Shown piece by piece: positions 28,070 to 35,682 of a stretch of 53,511 bases of DNA (position 1 is its first letter; every line of letters begins with the position of its first letter). The stretch spans positions 1 through 53,511 of the forward strand of contig JAVJUS010000070.1 in assembly GCA_040220455.1 (NCBI GenBank), given 5' to 3'. The notes below the pieces were generated by a model. That model was not told the DNA's origin. It saw only the letters and a list, made by a program, of their open reading frames with translations, and made no database searches. A program made the translations under genes and the position numbers. Origin of the DNA: JAVJUS01 sp040220455 (lineage in GTDB: Bacteria > Pseudomonadota > Alphaproteobacteria > DSM-16000 > Inquilinaceae).

Positions 28070-31000
28070 CGGGCAGGCTCCTGGTCGGAGTGGGCCGTAT
28101 CGGGGAGACCCGGATCGGCGGGGGCCGAGGCGGCGCCGTCCGCAGCGGCGAGCTCGGCCAGCGGGCCGTCGGCCAGGCCGTGGCGGCGCACGCCGGCCTC
28201 GACCGCGCGGATCAGCAGGCGCTCGTCGGTTTTGCCGCTGGCGGTCAGGCGCGCCTCGTCGGTCGTGGCGACGACACCGGGCATCATGTAGGCGGGCAGC
28301 CGGGCGGCGAGCGCGGCGCGCACGTCCTCGGGCGTCGGGGCGCCGGGTGCGCGCTGGACGACGGCCAGCGCGATCGTCGGCTGCTCCTCGGCCAGGATCA
28401 GGCCGACCGCCGCGCGGGCGACGCCGTCGAGCGCCAGGGCCTGGTGGCGGATCTCGCCCAGATGGATGCGCCGGCCGCCCAGCTTGACCATGTCGTCGGC
28501 GCGCTGGACATAGACCACCCGGCCCTCGGCGTCGAAGTGGCAGAGATCGCCGGTGCGGTACCAGCGCGCGCCGTCGATCACCGGGCAGGCGCGCGCCGTC
28601 GCCTCGGCCTGGCCCAGATAGCCGATCATCACCTGGCTGCCGCCGATCAGCAGCTCGCCGATCCGGTCGGGCTCGGTGATCTCGCGGTCGCCCTGGTCGA
28701 CCAGCCGGATCGTCACCCCGTCGAGCGGCCGGCCGATCGGATAGGCGCTGGTGCGCTCGGGCTCAGGCCGCTCGATGGTGTGGGTCAGGCAGACGATGGT
28801 CGCCTCGGTCGGGCCGTAGGCGTTGATCACCCGGGCGCCGGGCAGGCGCTCGACCCACAGGTCGATCAGCCGCGGGTCGCAGACCTCCGCCCCGGTCATG
28901 ACCATGCGCAGGGCCGGCAGGCTCTCCGGCGTGACCGCCTCGCCGTCGCCGGTGATCAGGGCCAGCAGGCTGGACACCGCGATCAGATGGGTAATCCGCT
29001 CGCGCTCCAGCACCTTGCGCATCAGCGGGCCGACCGGCATGCCGCGGAACTGGTAGACGAAGGCGCCCAGCGACAGCGGCAGCAGCGTGTCCTCGATCGA
29101 GACGTCGAAATGGAACGGCGCCAGCGAGAACACGCGGGCGTCCGGGCCGAAGCGCAGCACCCGGTTGTGGTTGTGGAAGTAGTCGAGCAGCGCGCGATGG
29201 CTGATCTGCACGCCCTTGGGCGTCCCGGTCGAGCCCGAGGTGAACAGCACATAGGCCGGCCGGTCCTCGTCGTCCGACGGCACTGGCAGGGCGGCGTCGG
29301 TCGCCGCCTCGGCGAAGCCCGCCTCCAGGATCTCCTCGAACGCCACGGTGGGCAGGCCCTCGGCGATCCCGGCCTCGGCCAGGGCGTCGAGCCGGGCGCG
29401 CGACCCGATCACCGCCGCCGGACCGAGCTGGTCGAACAAATCGGCGAGCCGGCCCGCCGGGCTCTCCGCGTCGAGCGGGGCGTAGACCGCGTCGGCCTTC
29501 CAGATGCCGCCGGCGGCCACCGCCATGACGGCCCGCTTCTCCGCCAGCACGGCGACGGCGCGCCCCGGCGCCGCCCCCACCGCCGCGAGCCGCGCGCCCA
29601 GGGCGCCCGAGCGTGCCTCGAGATCGGTGAAGCTCAGCGTGACGCCGCCATCGGCGATGGCGTCGGCCCCGCCCCGGGTCTCCGCGGCATGGGAGAAGAG
29701 CCGGGCGAGCGGCAGCCGCGCGCCATGGGGCGTCGCCGGCCCGGCACGGTAGCGCCACTCCGGCCCGCAGGCCTCGAGCCCCCGGTCCGATCGGCCGGTC
29801 GCCGAGACGCGCGCCGGGCCGTCGAGCGCGGCGCCCTCGGGATCGGCGAAGAACGCCGACAGGGCCGCGCGCAGATAGGCGTATTGCAGGTCCTGGATGT
29901 AGTGGCCGGCGCCGTCCAGAGTCATCCACCGCGCCCCCGGCACCAGCGCCAGGGCCGACAGCGTGGCGTCGTTGGCGATCACCTGGTCCTGGGCGCCGGT
30001 GACGGCCAGCGTCGGGTGGGGTAGCGCCGCCAGCGCCTCGCGCAGGGGATAGGCCTCGTCGGCTTGCGTTCGCGCGGCGTAGTTCAGCAGGTCCTCGCCC
30101 GTCGCCATCGGCGTGCCGAGCGCCCGTGCATGGGCCTCGCGCGGGCGGCCGAGGAAGGCCGCGGCCAGCCCGGCGCTGTCCTCGCCGAAGCCGCTCCAGT
30201 CCGGCGGGGTGAAGAGCTGGGCCAGGAACCGCGTCATGGCGCCGGCGAAGTCGGGCTTGGCACGCACCCGGGTGAAGATCTTCTCCAGGTTCTCCTCGAA
30301 CGGGCTCGGCGCGTCGTCGATGCCCGCCGTGCCGCGCAGGGTCGTGGACAACAGCGCGACCGCGCCGATCCGGTCGCCCAGCCGATGGGCCAGGTCGACG
30401 GCGATGCGCCCGCCATTGCACCAGGCGAGCACATCGACCGTCTCGAAGCCGGCGACGCGCAGCGCCTCGGCCAGGTCGGCGGCGTGGCGGGTCAGCGCGG
30501 CCGGGGAGCGCATGCCGCCGGTGATCGGGTCGCCGCACCGCGTCTCCACCAGGATCGGGCGGAACGGCCCCTCGGCGTCGGCGAGCAGGCGCTGCCACAG
30601 CCCGACCGGGATGCCGAGCGCACTGATCACCAGCAGCGGCCGGCCCGGCCGCCGGGCGACGAACATGCGCAGGCCCGAGGGCAGGACCGTGGTCTCGTAG
30701 TCCTCGGCCAGCACCGTCTCCACCGGCCGGGGATCGCGCGGCGCCGGCGCCAGGTCCAGTCGGCCCGCATCCGCGCGCGCGGCGTCGACCAGGCCGGCCA
30801 GGACCACGGTACCGAGCGGGTCGGGCGCGTCCGAGGCCGGGTCGTCGCCCGCCATGCGCAGGTCGAGCCCATGCTCCGCCAGACGCGCCCGCCCGGCGGC
30901 CAGCCGGTCGGCCAGCGCCCGGGCCTCGGCCTCGGGCAGGATCGTGTCGGCCGGCGGCAACGTGAGGTTCAGCGTCGCGGCGAAGGCGCGGTCGCGCTCC

Positions 31001-31086
31001 AGGATCTCTTCGGCCAGGTCGTCGACCAGGCCCCGTCCGACCGGGCCCAGAGCGCCGGCGGACGTCGTGGCGGCCTCGGCGGTCAT
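28066..31086 (-). CDS. Alpha/beta-hydrolase fused to an NRPS adenylation domain
   Basis: A 1006-residue two-domain protein. Residues about 125-415 form an alpha/beta hydrolase in which the nucleophile elbow reads LAWCNGGR, so Cys223 replaces Ser; Asp367 and His395 (GAGHY) complete a possible triad. Residues about 455-960 are an adenylation domain with FTSGSTGTPKG, INAYGPTEATI, YRTGDL and a variant A10 motif LTASGKTDE that keeps the Lys. By eye the specificity residues are D-V-E-I-M-G-A-I-V-K; Asp at the first position suggests an alpha-amino or alpha-hydrazino acid. There is no carrier domain; the separate carrier gene follows with a 4-bp overlap. The reaction of the hydrolase domain is unknown. 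Confidence 0.92.
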   Translation of the reverse strand: MTAEAATTSAGALGPVGRGLVDDLAEEILERDRAFAATLNLTLPPADTILPEAEARALADRLAAGRARLAEHGLDLRMAGDDPASDAPDPLGTVVLAGLVDAARADAGRLDLAPAPRDPRPVETVLAEDYETTVLPSGLRMFVARRPGRPLLVISALGIPVGLWQRLLADAEGPFRPILVETRCGDPITGGMRSPAALTRHAADLAEALRVAGFETVDVLAWCNGGRIAVDLAHRLGDRIGAVALLSTTLRGTAGIDDAPSPFEENLEKIFTRVRAKPDFAGAMTRFLAQLFTPPDWSGFGEDSAGLAAAFLGRPREAHARALGTPMATGEDLLNYAARTQADEAYPLREALAALPHPTLAVTGAQDQVIANDATLSALALVPGARWMTLDGAGHYIQDLQYAYLRAALSAFFADPEGAALDGPARVSATGRSDRGLEACGPEWRYRAGPATPHGARLPLARLFSHAAETRGGADAIADGGVTLSFTDLEARSGALGARLAAVGAAPGRAVAVLAEKRAVMAVAAGGIWKADAVYAPLDAESPAGRLADLFDQLGPAAVIGSRARLDALAEAGIAEGLPTVAFEEILEAGFAEAATDAALPVPSDDEDRPAYVLFTSGSTGTPKGVQISHRALLDYFHNHNRVLRFGPDARVFSLAPFHFDVSIEDTLLPLSLGAFVYQFRGMPVGPLMRKVLERERITHLIAVSSLLALITGDGEAVTPESLPALRMVMTGAEVCDPRLIDLWVERLPGARVINAYGPTEATIVCLTHTIERPEPERTSAYPIGRPLDGVTIRLVDQGDREITEPDRIGELLIGGSQVMIGYLGQAEATARACPVIDGARWYRTGDLCHFDAEGRVVYVQRADDMVKLGGRRIHLGEIRHQALALDGVARAAVGLILAEEQPTIALAVVQRAPGAPTPEDVRAALAARLPAYMMPGVVATTDEARLTASGKTDERLLIRAVEAGVRRHGLADGPLAELAAADGAASAPADPGLPDTAHSDQEPAR

Positions 31087-31586
31087 CCCACGGACTCCCG
31101 GTCGCGCCCCGCCAGCGCCGGCCCGTCGGCGGGCACCGGCAGGACGAAGCGGCTCTTGGGCAGCTCACGCGCGCCGATGCGGCGGTAGAAGGCGATGCCG
31201 GACGCGTTGTCCGGCGGCGTCTGCCATTGCAGCTCGCCCAGCCCGCGATCGGCGGCGAAGGCGGCCAGCGTCTCCATCAGCGCCCGGCCGAGGCCCTGGC
31301 CGCGCCACGCCTCGCGCAGATAGAGCGTGTCCATGTAGACGAAGGACCGCGCCGGCCAGGTGGCGAACTCGGTCACCGCGGTCATGTAGCCGGCCAGATG
31401 GTCGCCGGCATCCACGACCCAGCCGAACAGCAGCGGCGGCTCGCCGAACAGCGCCGCGTGCAGGCGGGCCGCCTGGCCGTCCTCGCGATAGGGCTGGTTC
31501 TCGTACTCGGCGTGCAGGGCGCAGAGCGCGACGACCTCCGCCAGGTCGCCGGGCGCCATCGGCCGTATCGCCGGCCGGGCCGTCAT
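31083..31586 (-). CDS. GNAT-family N-acyltransferase
   Basis: A 167-residue GNAT with motif A LREAWRGQGLGRALM (Q/RxxGxG/A acyl-CoA site), MDTLYL before it, and the C-terminal NASGIAFYRRIGARE. It overlaps both neighbours by 4 bp. In triacsin biosynthesis a GNAT (Tri31) acylates hydrazinoacetate before carrier loading; here the neighbouring adenylation enzyme and carrier protein suggest the same role. A hydroxamate-forming acyltransferase is the alternative. Confidence 0.92.
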   Translation of the reverse strand: MTARPAIRPMAPGDLAEVVALCALHAEYENQPYREDGQAARLHAALFGEPPLLFGWVVDAGDHLAGYMTAVTEFATWPARSFVYMDTLYLREAWRGQGLGRALMETLAAFAADRGLGELQWQTPPDNASGIAFYRRIGARELPKSRFVLPVPADGPALAGRDRESVG

Positions 31587-32128
31587 ATCACGCCGCCCGT
31601 GGTGCAGGCGTAGTAGTCGTCGAAGCCCGCCGGCCCCTTGCCCGAAGCCATCACGGCCCGGGTCCAGGCCTGCGTTTCGTGGATGTAGACCGCCATCTCC
31701 CAGATGCAGGCGAGCAGGCCGTGGGGCATCGCCTCCAGCCGGAAGCCGGGCGCCGCGTCGGTCTCGACCACGCGCCGGGTGACGCTGGCCAGGTTGTGAC
31801 CCTGGTACCAGGTGCCGGCGAGCAGGTAGCTGCCGTCGCGCGCCCGGTGCAGCACGGCGAAGCCGGGGCCGTGGAAATCCGGGTCCGCCGGTGCGTCGAG
31901 CAGGGCGTCCAGCAGTGCCGGCATGTCCGCCGCGCGCACCGCCTCGACCTCGCCCGGATCGTCGAGCGCGATGCGGTAGGGCTTGATCGTCCAGCCCTTG
32001 ACCGCCAGCGGCGCCGGATCGGCGATCAGGCGCCGGGTCTCGTAGGTGAAGGCGTCGCGTCCCGGCGCAGGGCCGTCCGAAGCCCGGTCGGCGGGACGGG
32101 CGGGGGCGGCGGCGGTGTCGACGGTCAT
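31583..32128 (-). CDS. Protein of unknown function in the biosynthetic cluster
   Basis: A 181-residue soluble protein, coupled by ATGA overlap to the GNAT gene. The first 25 residues are disordered. Then come KGWTIKPYRIALDD, a central GPGFAVLHRARDG, GTWYQGHNLAS, and a conserved-looking ACIWEMAVYIHETQAW, ending DYYACTTGGVI. The Trp/His/Tyr-rich composition suggests a small-molecule-binding or metal-binding pocket. No family is recognised with confidence; position in the operon implies a role in the pathway. Confidence 0.85.
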   Translation of the reverse strand: MTVDTAAAPARPADRASDGPAPGRDAFTYETRRLIADPAPLAVKGWTIKPYRIALDDPGEVEAVRAADMPALLDALLDAPADPDFHGPGFAVLHRARDGSYLLAGTWYQGHNLASVTRRVVETDAAPGFRLEAMPHGLLACIWEMAVYIHETQAWTRAVMASGKGPAGFDDYYACTTGGVI

Positions 32129-32223
32129 CGGGGCTGCGTCCAGTCGGCGGGCGAAGGGGTGGTTGTCGGAGCGGGTCGGCGGCGCGGCGCCGCCGTGGCC
32201 AACCCGGCTCAGGCGTCGGCGGC

Positions 32224-33525
32224 TCAGGCGTCGGCGGCAGCGGCCGCCGGGGCCGCGGTGGCCGCCTTCTTGGCCTTGATGCCGGCCATGAGGTAGGCGC
32301 GCTGGAACGCGCTCGGCGACACCAGCCGGCCGGTCAGGGCGATGAACCGGCGCTGCAGGTCCGGATCGGCGACGATCCGGGCATAGACGTCGCGCACCGT
32401 CTCCGGCGTCTTGGCGATCACGGAATCCGCCATGATCCCCTTGGCATGGGGCGGGAAGAACGCGTCGAAGCGCGCGGTGTAGGCCTCCAGCGCCGTGTCC
32501 ACCGCATCCGGCGCGGGTGTCTCGCCCGGCACCAGGACCTCGGCCAGGGCGTCGGCCGCCATGTCCGCCGTCGTCATCGCGAAGGAGCAGCCGACCCCGC
32601 TCATCGGGTCGAGCGACAGGGCGGCGTCGCCGACGAAGGCCGCGCCGCGATGCACGGGCCGGCGGACCAGGTTCGGGTAGTCGCGATAGCCGCGCATCCG
32701 CGTCACCGGGCGCGCCGCGCTCAGGTCCGGGCAGTCGGGGAAGCTCTCGAACAGGGCGACCAGCCGGGCGACCTGGTCGTCGCCGCGCCAGGCCTCCCCC
32801 TCCTCCTTGGGCACATAGGCCGAGAGCAGCGCCCGCGTGCCGCCCAGCGGATAGAGGAAGGCCATCGACCGGTCGCCCAGATAGAACAGCGACCGGTTGC
32901 CGGCGGGTTCCGGCACACCTTCGAAATAGGCGAAGAAGCAGGCGCGCTGGTTCTCGCCCGTCAGCTCGGCCCGGTTGTCGAGCGCCTTGGCGATGGGCGA
33001 GCGGCGGCCGTCGGCGGCGATCAGCGCCGGCGCGGCCACGTGTCGCAGCCCGTCGCCGCCGGACCGGCCGAAATCGTCGAGCGTGGCCCGCCAGAGGCCG
33101 TCATCGCCCCGCTCGGGTGGGCTGATGGCCGTGCCCAGCGCCAGCTCGATCCCCGGCGTCGCGCGCATGCGGTCGACCATGAACGGATCGACCAGCCGGC
33201 GCTCCATGTTGAGCGCGGTGAGCGCGCCGTCGCTCTCGCCCGCCTCCACGGCGTAGTCGCCTGGCGGATCGATCCAGCCGGCCGAGGTCCAGAACGCCGC
33301 CTTGGTCGGCACGCCGCCGATGCCCTCGAGCGCGGCGGAGAGCCCCAGCTTCTCCATCACCGGGCGGGCATGGGGCTGCACGAAGTGGGTGCAGAGCTGC
33401 TTGTAGGATTCCCGCTCCGGCTTGCGGTCGGCGACGAGGACGGACAGGCCCCGGCGCGCCAGCAGCAGCGCGGCCGTGGCGCCCGCCACCCCGGCGCCCG
33501 CGACGATCGCATCGTACTGGCGCAC
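32224..33525 (-). CDS. FAD-dependent monooxygenase/oxidoreductase (group A type)
   Basis: A 433-residue flavoprotein with N-terminal FAD motif GAGVAGATAALLL, an LCTHFVQPHA segment, ALIAADGRRSPI (DG motif) and FVGDAALSLDPMSGVGCS (second FAD motif). It belongs to the geranylgeranyl-reductase/halogenase-like monooxygenases, but the halogenase WxWxIP motif is not seen. GTG 33525 is chosen because GGGAG lies 8 bases upstream. It could oxidise a hydrazine to a hydrazone, azo or diazo group. A 15-bp tandem duplication (32206-32235) straddles its stop codon. Confidence 0.9.
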   Translation of the reverse strand: MRQYDAIVAGAGVAGATAALLLARRGLSVLVADRKPERESYKQLCTHFVQPHARPVMEKLGLSAALEGIGGVPTKAAFWTSAGWIDPPGDYAVEAGESDGALTALNMERRLVDPFMVDRMRATPGIELALGTAISPPERGDDGLWRATLDDFGRSGGDGLRHVAAPALIAADGRRSPIAKALDNRAELTGENQRACFFAYFEGVPEPAGNRSLFYLGDRSMAFLYPLGGTRALLSAYVPKEEGEAWRGDDQVARLVALFESFPDCPDLSAARPVTRMRGYRDYPNLVRRPVHRGAAFVGDAALSLDPMSGVGCSFAMTTADMAADALAEVLVPGETPAPDAVDTALEAYTARFDAFFPPHAKGIMADSVIAKTPETVRDVYARIVADPDLQRRFIALTGRLVSPSAFQRAYLMAGIKAKKAATAAPAAAAADA

Positions 33526-33756
33526 TTCGCGAACTCCCTTCCGTCCGATGCCGGCCCGGCTCGCGCGGGAAGCGCCTGCTTCGGCGCATGATACTTTCCC
33601 AGGGTGAGGCCGGGCGTATCCATAACCAGAAATAGGGTAGAACCGGACGTTGAGCAAGCCTTGAATGCACACCTTCTTTCAGGCATTTTCAAAACGAAGT
33701 AGTGCTTCTTGCGAATATGCGATTTTGGCTCGAATCCGAATCAGGGAAGATCGCCG
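33526..33756. promoter_or_regulatory. Divergent control region of the biosynthetic cluster
   Basis: An A+T-richer 231-bp gap between the two arms of the cluster. On the minus strand TTGCTC (33657-33652), 17 bp and TATTTC (33634-33629) form a plausible promoter for the flavoprotein arm. On the plus strand TTGAAT (33661-33666) with weak CATTTT (33684-33689) is a candidate for the N-monooxygenase arm. A short inverted repeat GAAG-N5-CTTC (33696-33708) could bind a regulator. No Fur-box-like sequence is seen. Confidence 0.5.
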
Positions 33757-35169
33757 ATGGCCGAACGCCTCACGCGCGCCGCGACCTCGCCATCCCCCTC
33801 GGGACCTGCCCCGACGGGCACGGTCGGCCCTCGCCCGCCGGCGGACGAGACCGGCGAGGTGCGGGTCGATTGCCTGGGGATCGGCTTCGGCCCGGCCAAT
33901 ATCGCGGTCGCCGTCGCCATGGAGGAGGCGGGCTTCGACGGCTCGGTGCTGTTCCTGGAATCGCGCACCGGTCCGGACTGGCAGCCGGACATGCTGCTGG
34001 AAGGCACGGACATCCAGAACAATCCTCTGCGCGACTTCGTCACCCCGCGCAATCCGCGCAGCCCCTACGGATTCCTGAGCTATCTACAGGCCGAGGGACG
34101 ATTGTTCGACTATCTCAACTTGGACGTGCATTACCCGCCGCGCACCGAGTTCGCGCGCTATGTCCGCTGGGTGGCCCGACATTTCGATCCGATCGTCTCC
34201 TATGGCGAGCGCGCCGTCGACATGACCCCGACGACGGGGGAGGATGGCCGCCCGGAGGTGGTGGTGACGACCGGCCTCGGCCGGCGCATCCGCGCGCGCT
34301 CTCTGGTCTTCGCACCCGGTCGCTCGCCGCTGATTCCGGCGATCTTCCAGGGGATCGACGACGACCGGATCGCGCATCTCACGCGCTATCTCACCGCGGT
34401 GTCGCGCTGGCGCCACGAGGGCCGGCTCGGCCGCGTCGCGGTGATCGGCGCCAGCCAGAGTGCGGTGGAGATCGTGCTCGACCTGACCCGGCGCTCGCCT
34501 GGCACGCGGATCGAGAACATCTTCCGGAGCTTCAGCTACAAGCTCAAGGACACGAGCCCCTTCACCGAGGAGATCTATTTCCCGGGATTCGTGGACTACT
34601 ACCACGGCATGTCGGAGGACGCGCAGCGCGCGCTCAGCGAGGAACTCTGGCGCAGCAACTACGGCGCCGCCGACCACGACGTCATCAGCGCCCTGCACAA
34701 TCTCCTCTACGAGCAGCGACTGACCGGCCGGCAGACCGTGACCCTGCATTCCGGCCGCGACATCGTCGGCGTCGAGCCGGGCGAGGACGGCATCGGCCTC
34801 GATATCGCTCCGCGCTACGGCGCCGGCGGACCCGAGCGACTGACCGTCGACGCGGTGCTGCTGGCGACCGGGTTCCTCAACTTCGGCACCGGGCCGGGCC
34901 GTGAGCCGTGGCATCCGCTGCTCGACGGCATCGCGCCCCATTGCGCCAAGCGGGGCGACGGGTCGCTCTCCGTCAGCCGGGACTTCCGCGTCCACCCGGC
35001 GCCGGGCGCGCCGGACCTGCCGCCGATCCTGCTCAACGGCGTGTGCGAGTCGACCCACGGCTTCGGCGACGCCGGCTCGATCAGCCTGCTCTCGGTGCGC
35101 TCCTGGACGATCCTGAACGCGCTGCTCGACGACGCGCCCGCGACCCCGGCCGCCGCGGCGGTCGGGTAG
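33757..35169 (+). CDS. L-ornithine/L-lysine N-monooxygenase
   Basis: A 470-residue class B flavoprotein that hydroxylates the side-chain amine of ornithine or lysine with FAD, NADPH and O2. FAD motif GIGFGPANIA at 41-50; substrate region DMLLEGTDIQNNPLRDF and TPRNPRSPYGFLSYL; NADPH motif VAVIGASQSAVEI; LLATGFLNF near the end. ATG 33757 has AGGGA 8-10 bases upstream. First gene of the rightward arm. Followed by cupin and MetRS-like genes, it matches Spb38/Tri26-type hydroxylases that feed N-N bond formation rather than siderophore hydroxamates. Confidence 0.95.
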   Translation: MAERLTRAATSPSPSGPAPTGTVGPRPPADETGEVRVDCLGIGFGPANIAVAVAMEEAGFDGSVLFLESRTGPDWQPDMLLEGTDIQNNPLRDFVTPRNPRSPYGFLSYLQAEGRLFDYLNLDVHYPPRTEFARYVRWVARHFDPIVSYGERAVDMTPTTGEDGRPEVVVTTGLGRRIRARSLVFAPGRSPLIPAIFQGIDDDRIAHLTRYLTAVSRWRHEGRLGRVAVIGASQSAVEIVLDLTRRSPGTRIENIFRSFSYKLKDTSPFTEEIYFPGFVDYYHGMSEDAQRALSEELWRSNYGAADHDVISALHNLLYEQRLTGRQTVTLHSGRDIVGVEPGEDGIGLDIAPRYGAGGPERLTVDAVLLATGFLNFGTGPGREPWHPLLDGIAPHCAKRGDGSLSVSRDFRVHPAPGAPDLPPILLNGVCESTHGFGDAGSISLLSVRSWTILNALLDDAPATPAAAAVG

Positions 35170-35241
35170 GCCGCGCCTACCGGAGCCCCCCACCGCCGCG
35201 CCCCGCCCGAGTTCCATCGCGCAATCGAGGTCCATGCCGCC

Positions 35242-35676
35242 ATGACCGCAGAAGTCGCCACGCCCGCCGGCCCGTCGGCCGAGGACGCCCGCCGCTTCCC
35301 GACGCTGGAGAGCCTGGTGCGCCGCGGCGCCTCGGCCGCCTTCACCGACGAGTACGGCGTGGCGCTTCGCCGCCTGTTCCCCTGGCCGGACCACGTCGAG
35401 ACCCACCGGCCGATCAGCGAGTTCGGCGTCATCTGGGTGGTCATCGAGGGCGGCAAGACCGTCGACGCCCACGCCCATGACGAGGAGGAGACGTTCATCG
35501 TCGTCTCCGGGGCGATCGAGCTGTCGATGAACGGCGAGACGACGGTGCTGGAGGCGGGCGACGTCGCCTACATCCCGCGCTTCTGGAAGCACGGCCTCAG
35601 CAATCCCTCACCCGACGTTCCCTTCGTCATGATCGACATCTACTGGGACAATCAGGGGCGGCCGGTTCCGGCCTGA
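35242..35676 (+). CDS. Cupin, hydrazine-synthetase-type (split from its MetRS partner)
   Basis: A 144-residue single-domain cupin with a complete metal site: H77 and H79 in AHAHDEEE, E83, and H117 in PRFWKHGLSN. In Spb40/Tri28-type hydrazine synthetases a zinc cupin joined to a MetRS-like domain rearranges an O-aminoacyl hydroxylamine into an N-N bond. Here the cupin ends at TGA 35674-35676; the MetRS-like frame is in the same phase and its ATG comes two codons later, so the usual fusion is broken by a single stop. Assignment rests on this context. Confidence 0.85.
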   Translation: MTAEVATPAGPSAEDARRFPTLESLVRRGASAAFTDEYGVALRRLFPWPDHVETHRPISEFGVIWVVIEGGKTVDAHAHDEEETFIVVSGAIELSMNGETTVLEAGDVAYIPRFWKHGLSNPSPDVPFVMIDIYWDNQGRPVPA

Positions 35677-35682
35677 GCGACC

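Noticed and set aside
28090..30024. A 644-codon open frame opposite the hydrolase-adenylation gene
   Set aside because: Shadow frame without motifs or ribosome site; the minus strand carries complete adenylation motifs.
32206..32235. Regulatory repeat between the flavoprotein gene and the 181-residue gene
   Set aside because: It is a 15-bp tandem duplication across a stop codon, most simply replication slippage.
21304..35169. Hydroxamate siderophore cluster
   Set aside because: N-monooxygenase, GNAT and NRPS would allow it, but there is no TonB receptor, siderophore importer, ferric reductase or Fur-like site, while cupin, MetRS-like and DAO genes point to N-N chemistry.
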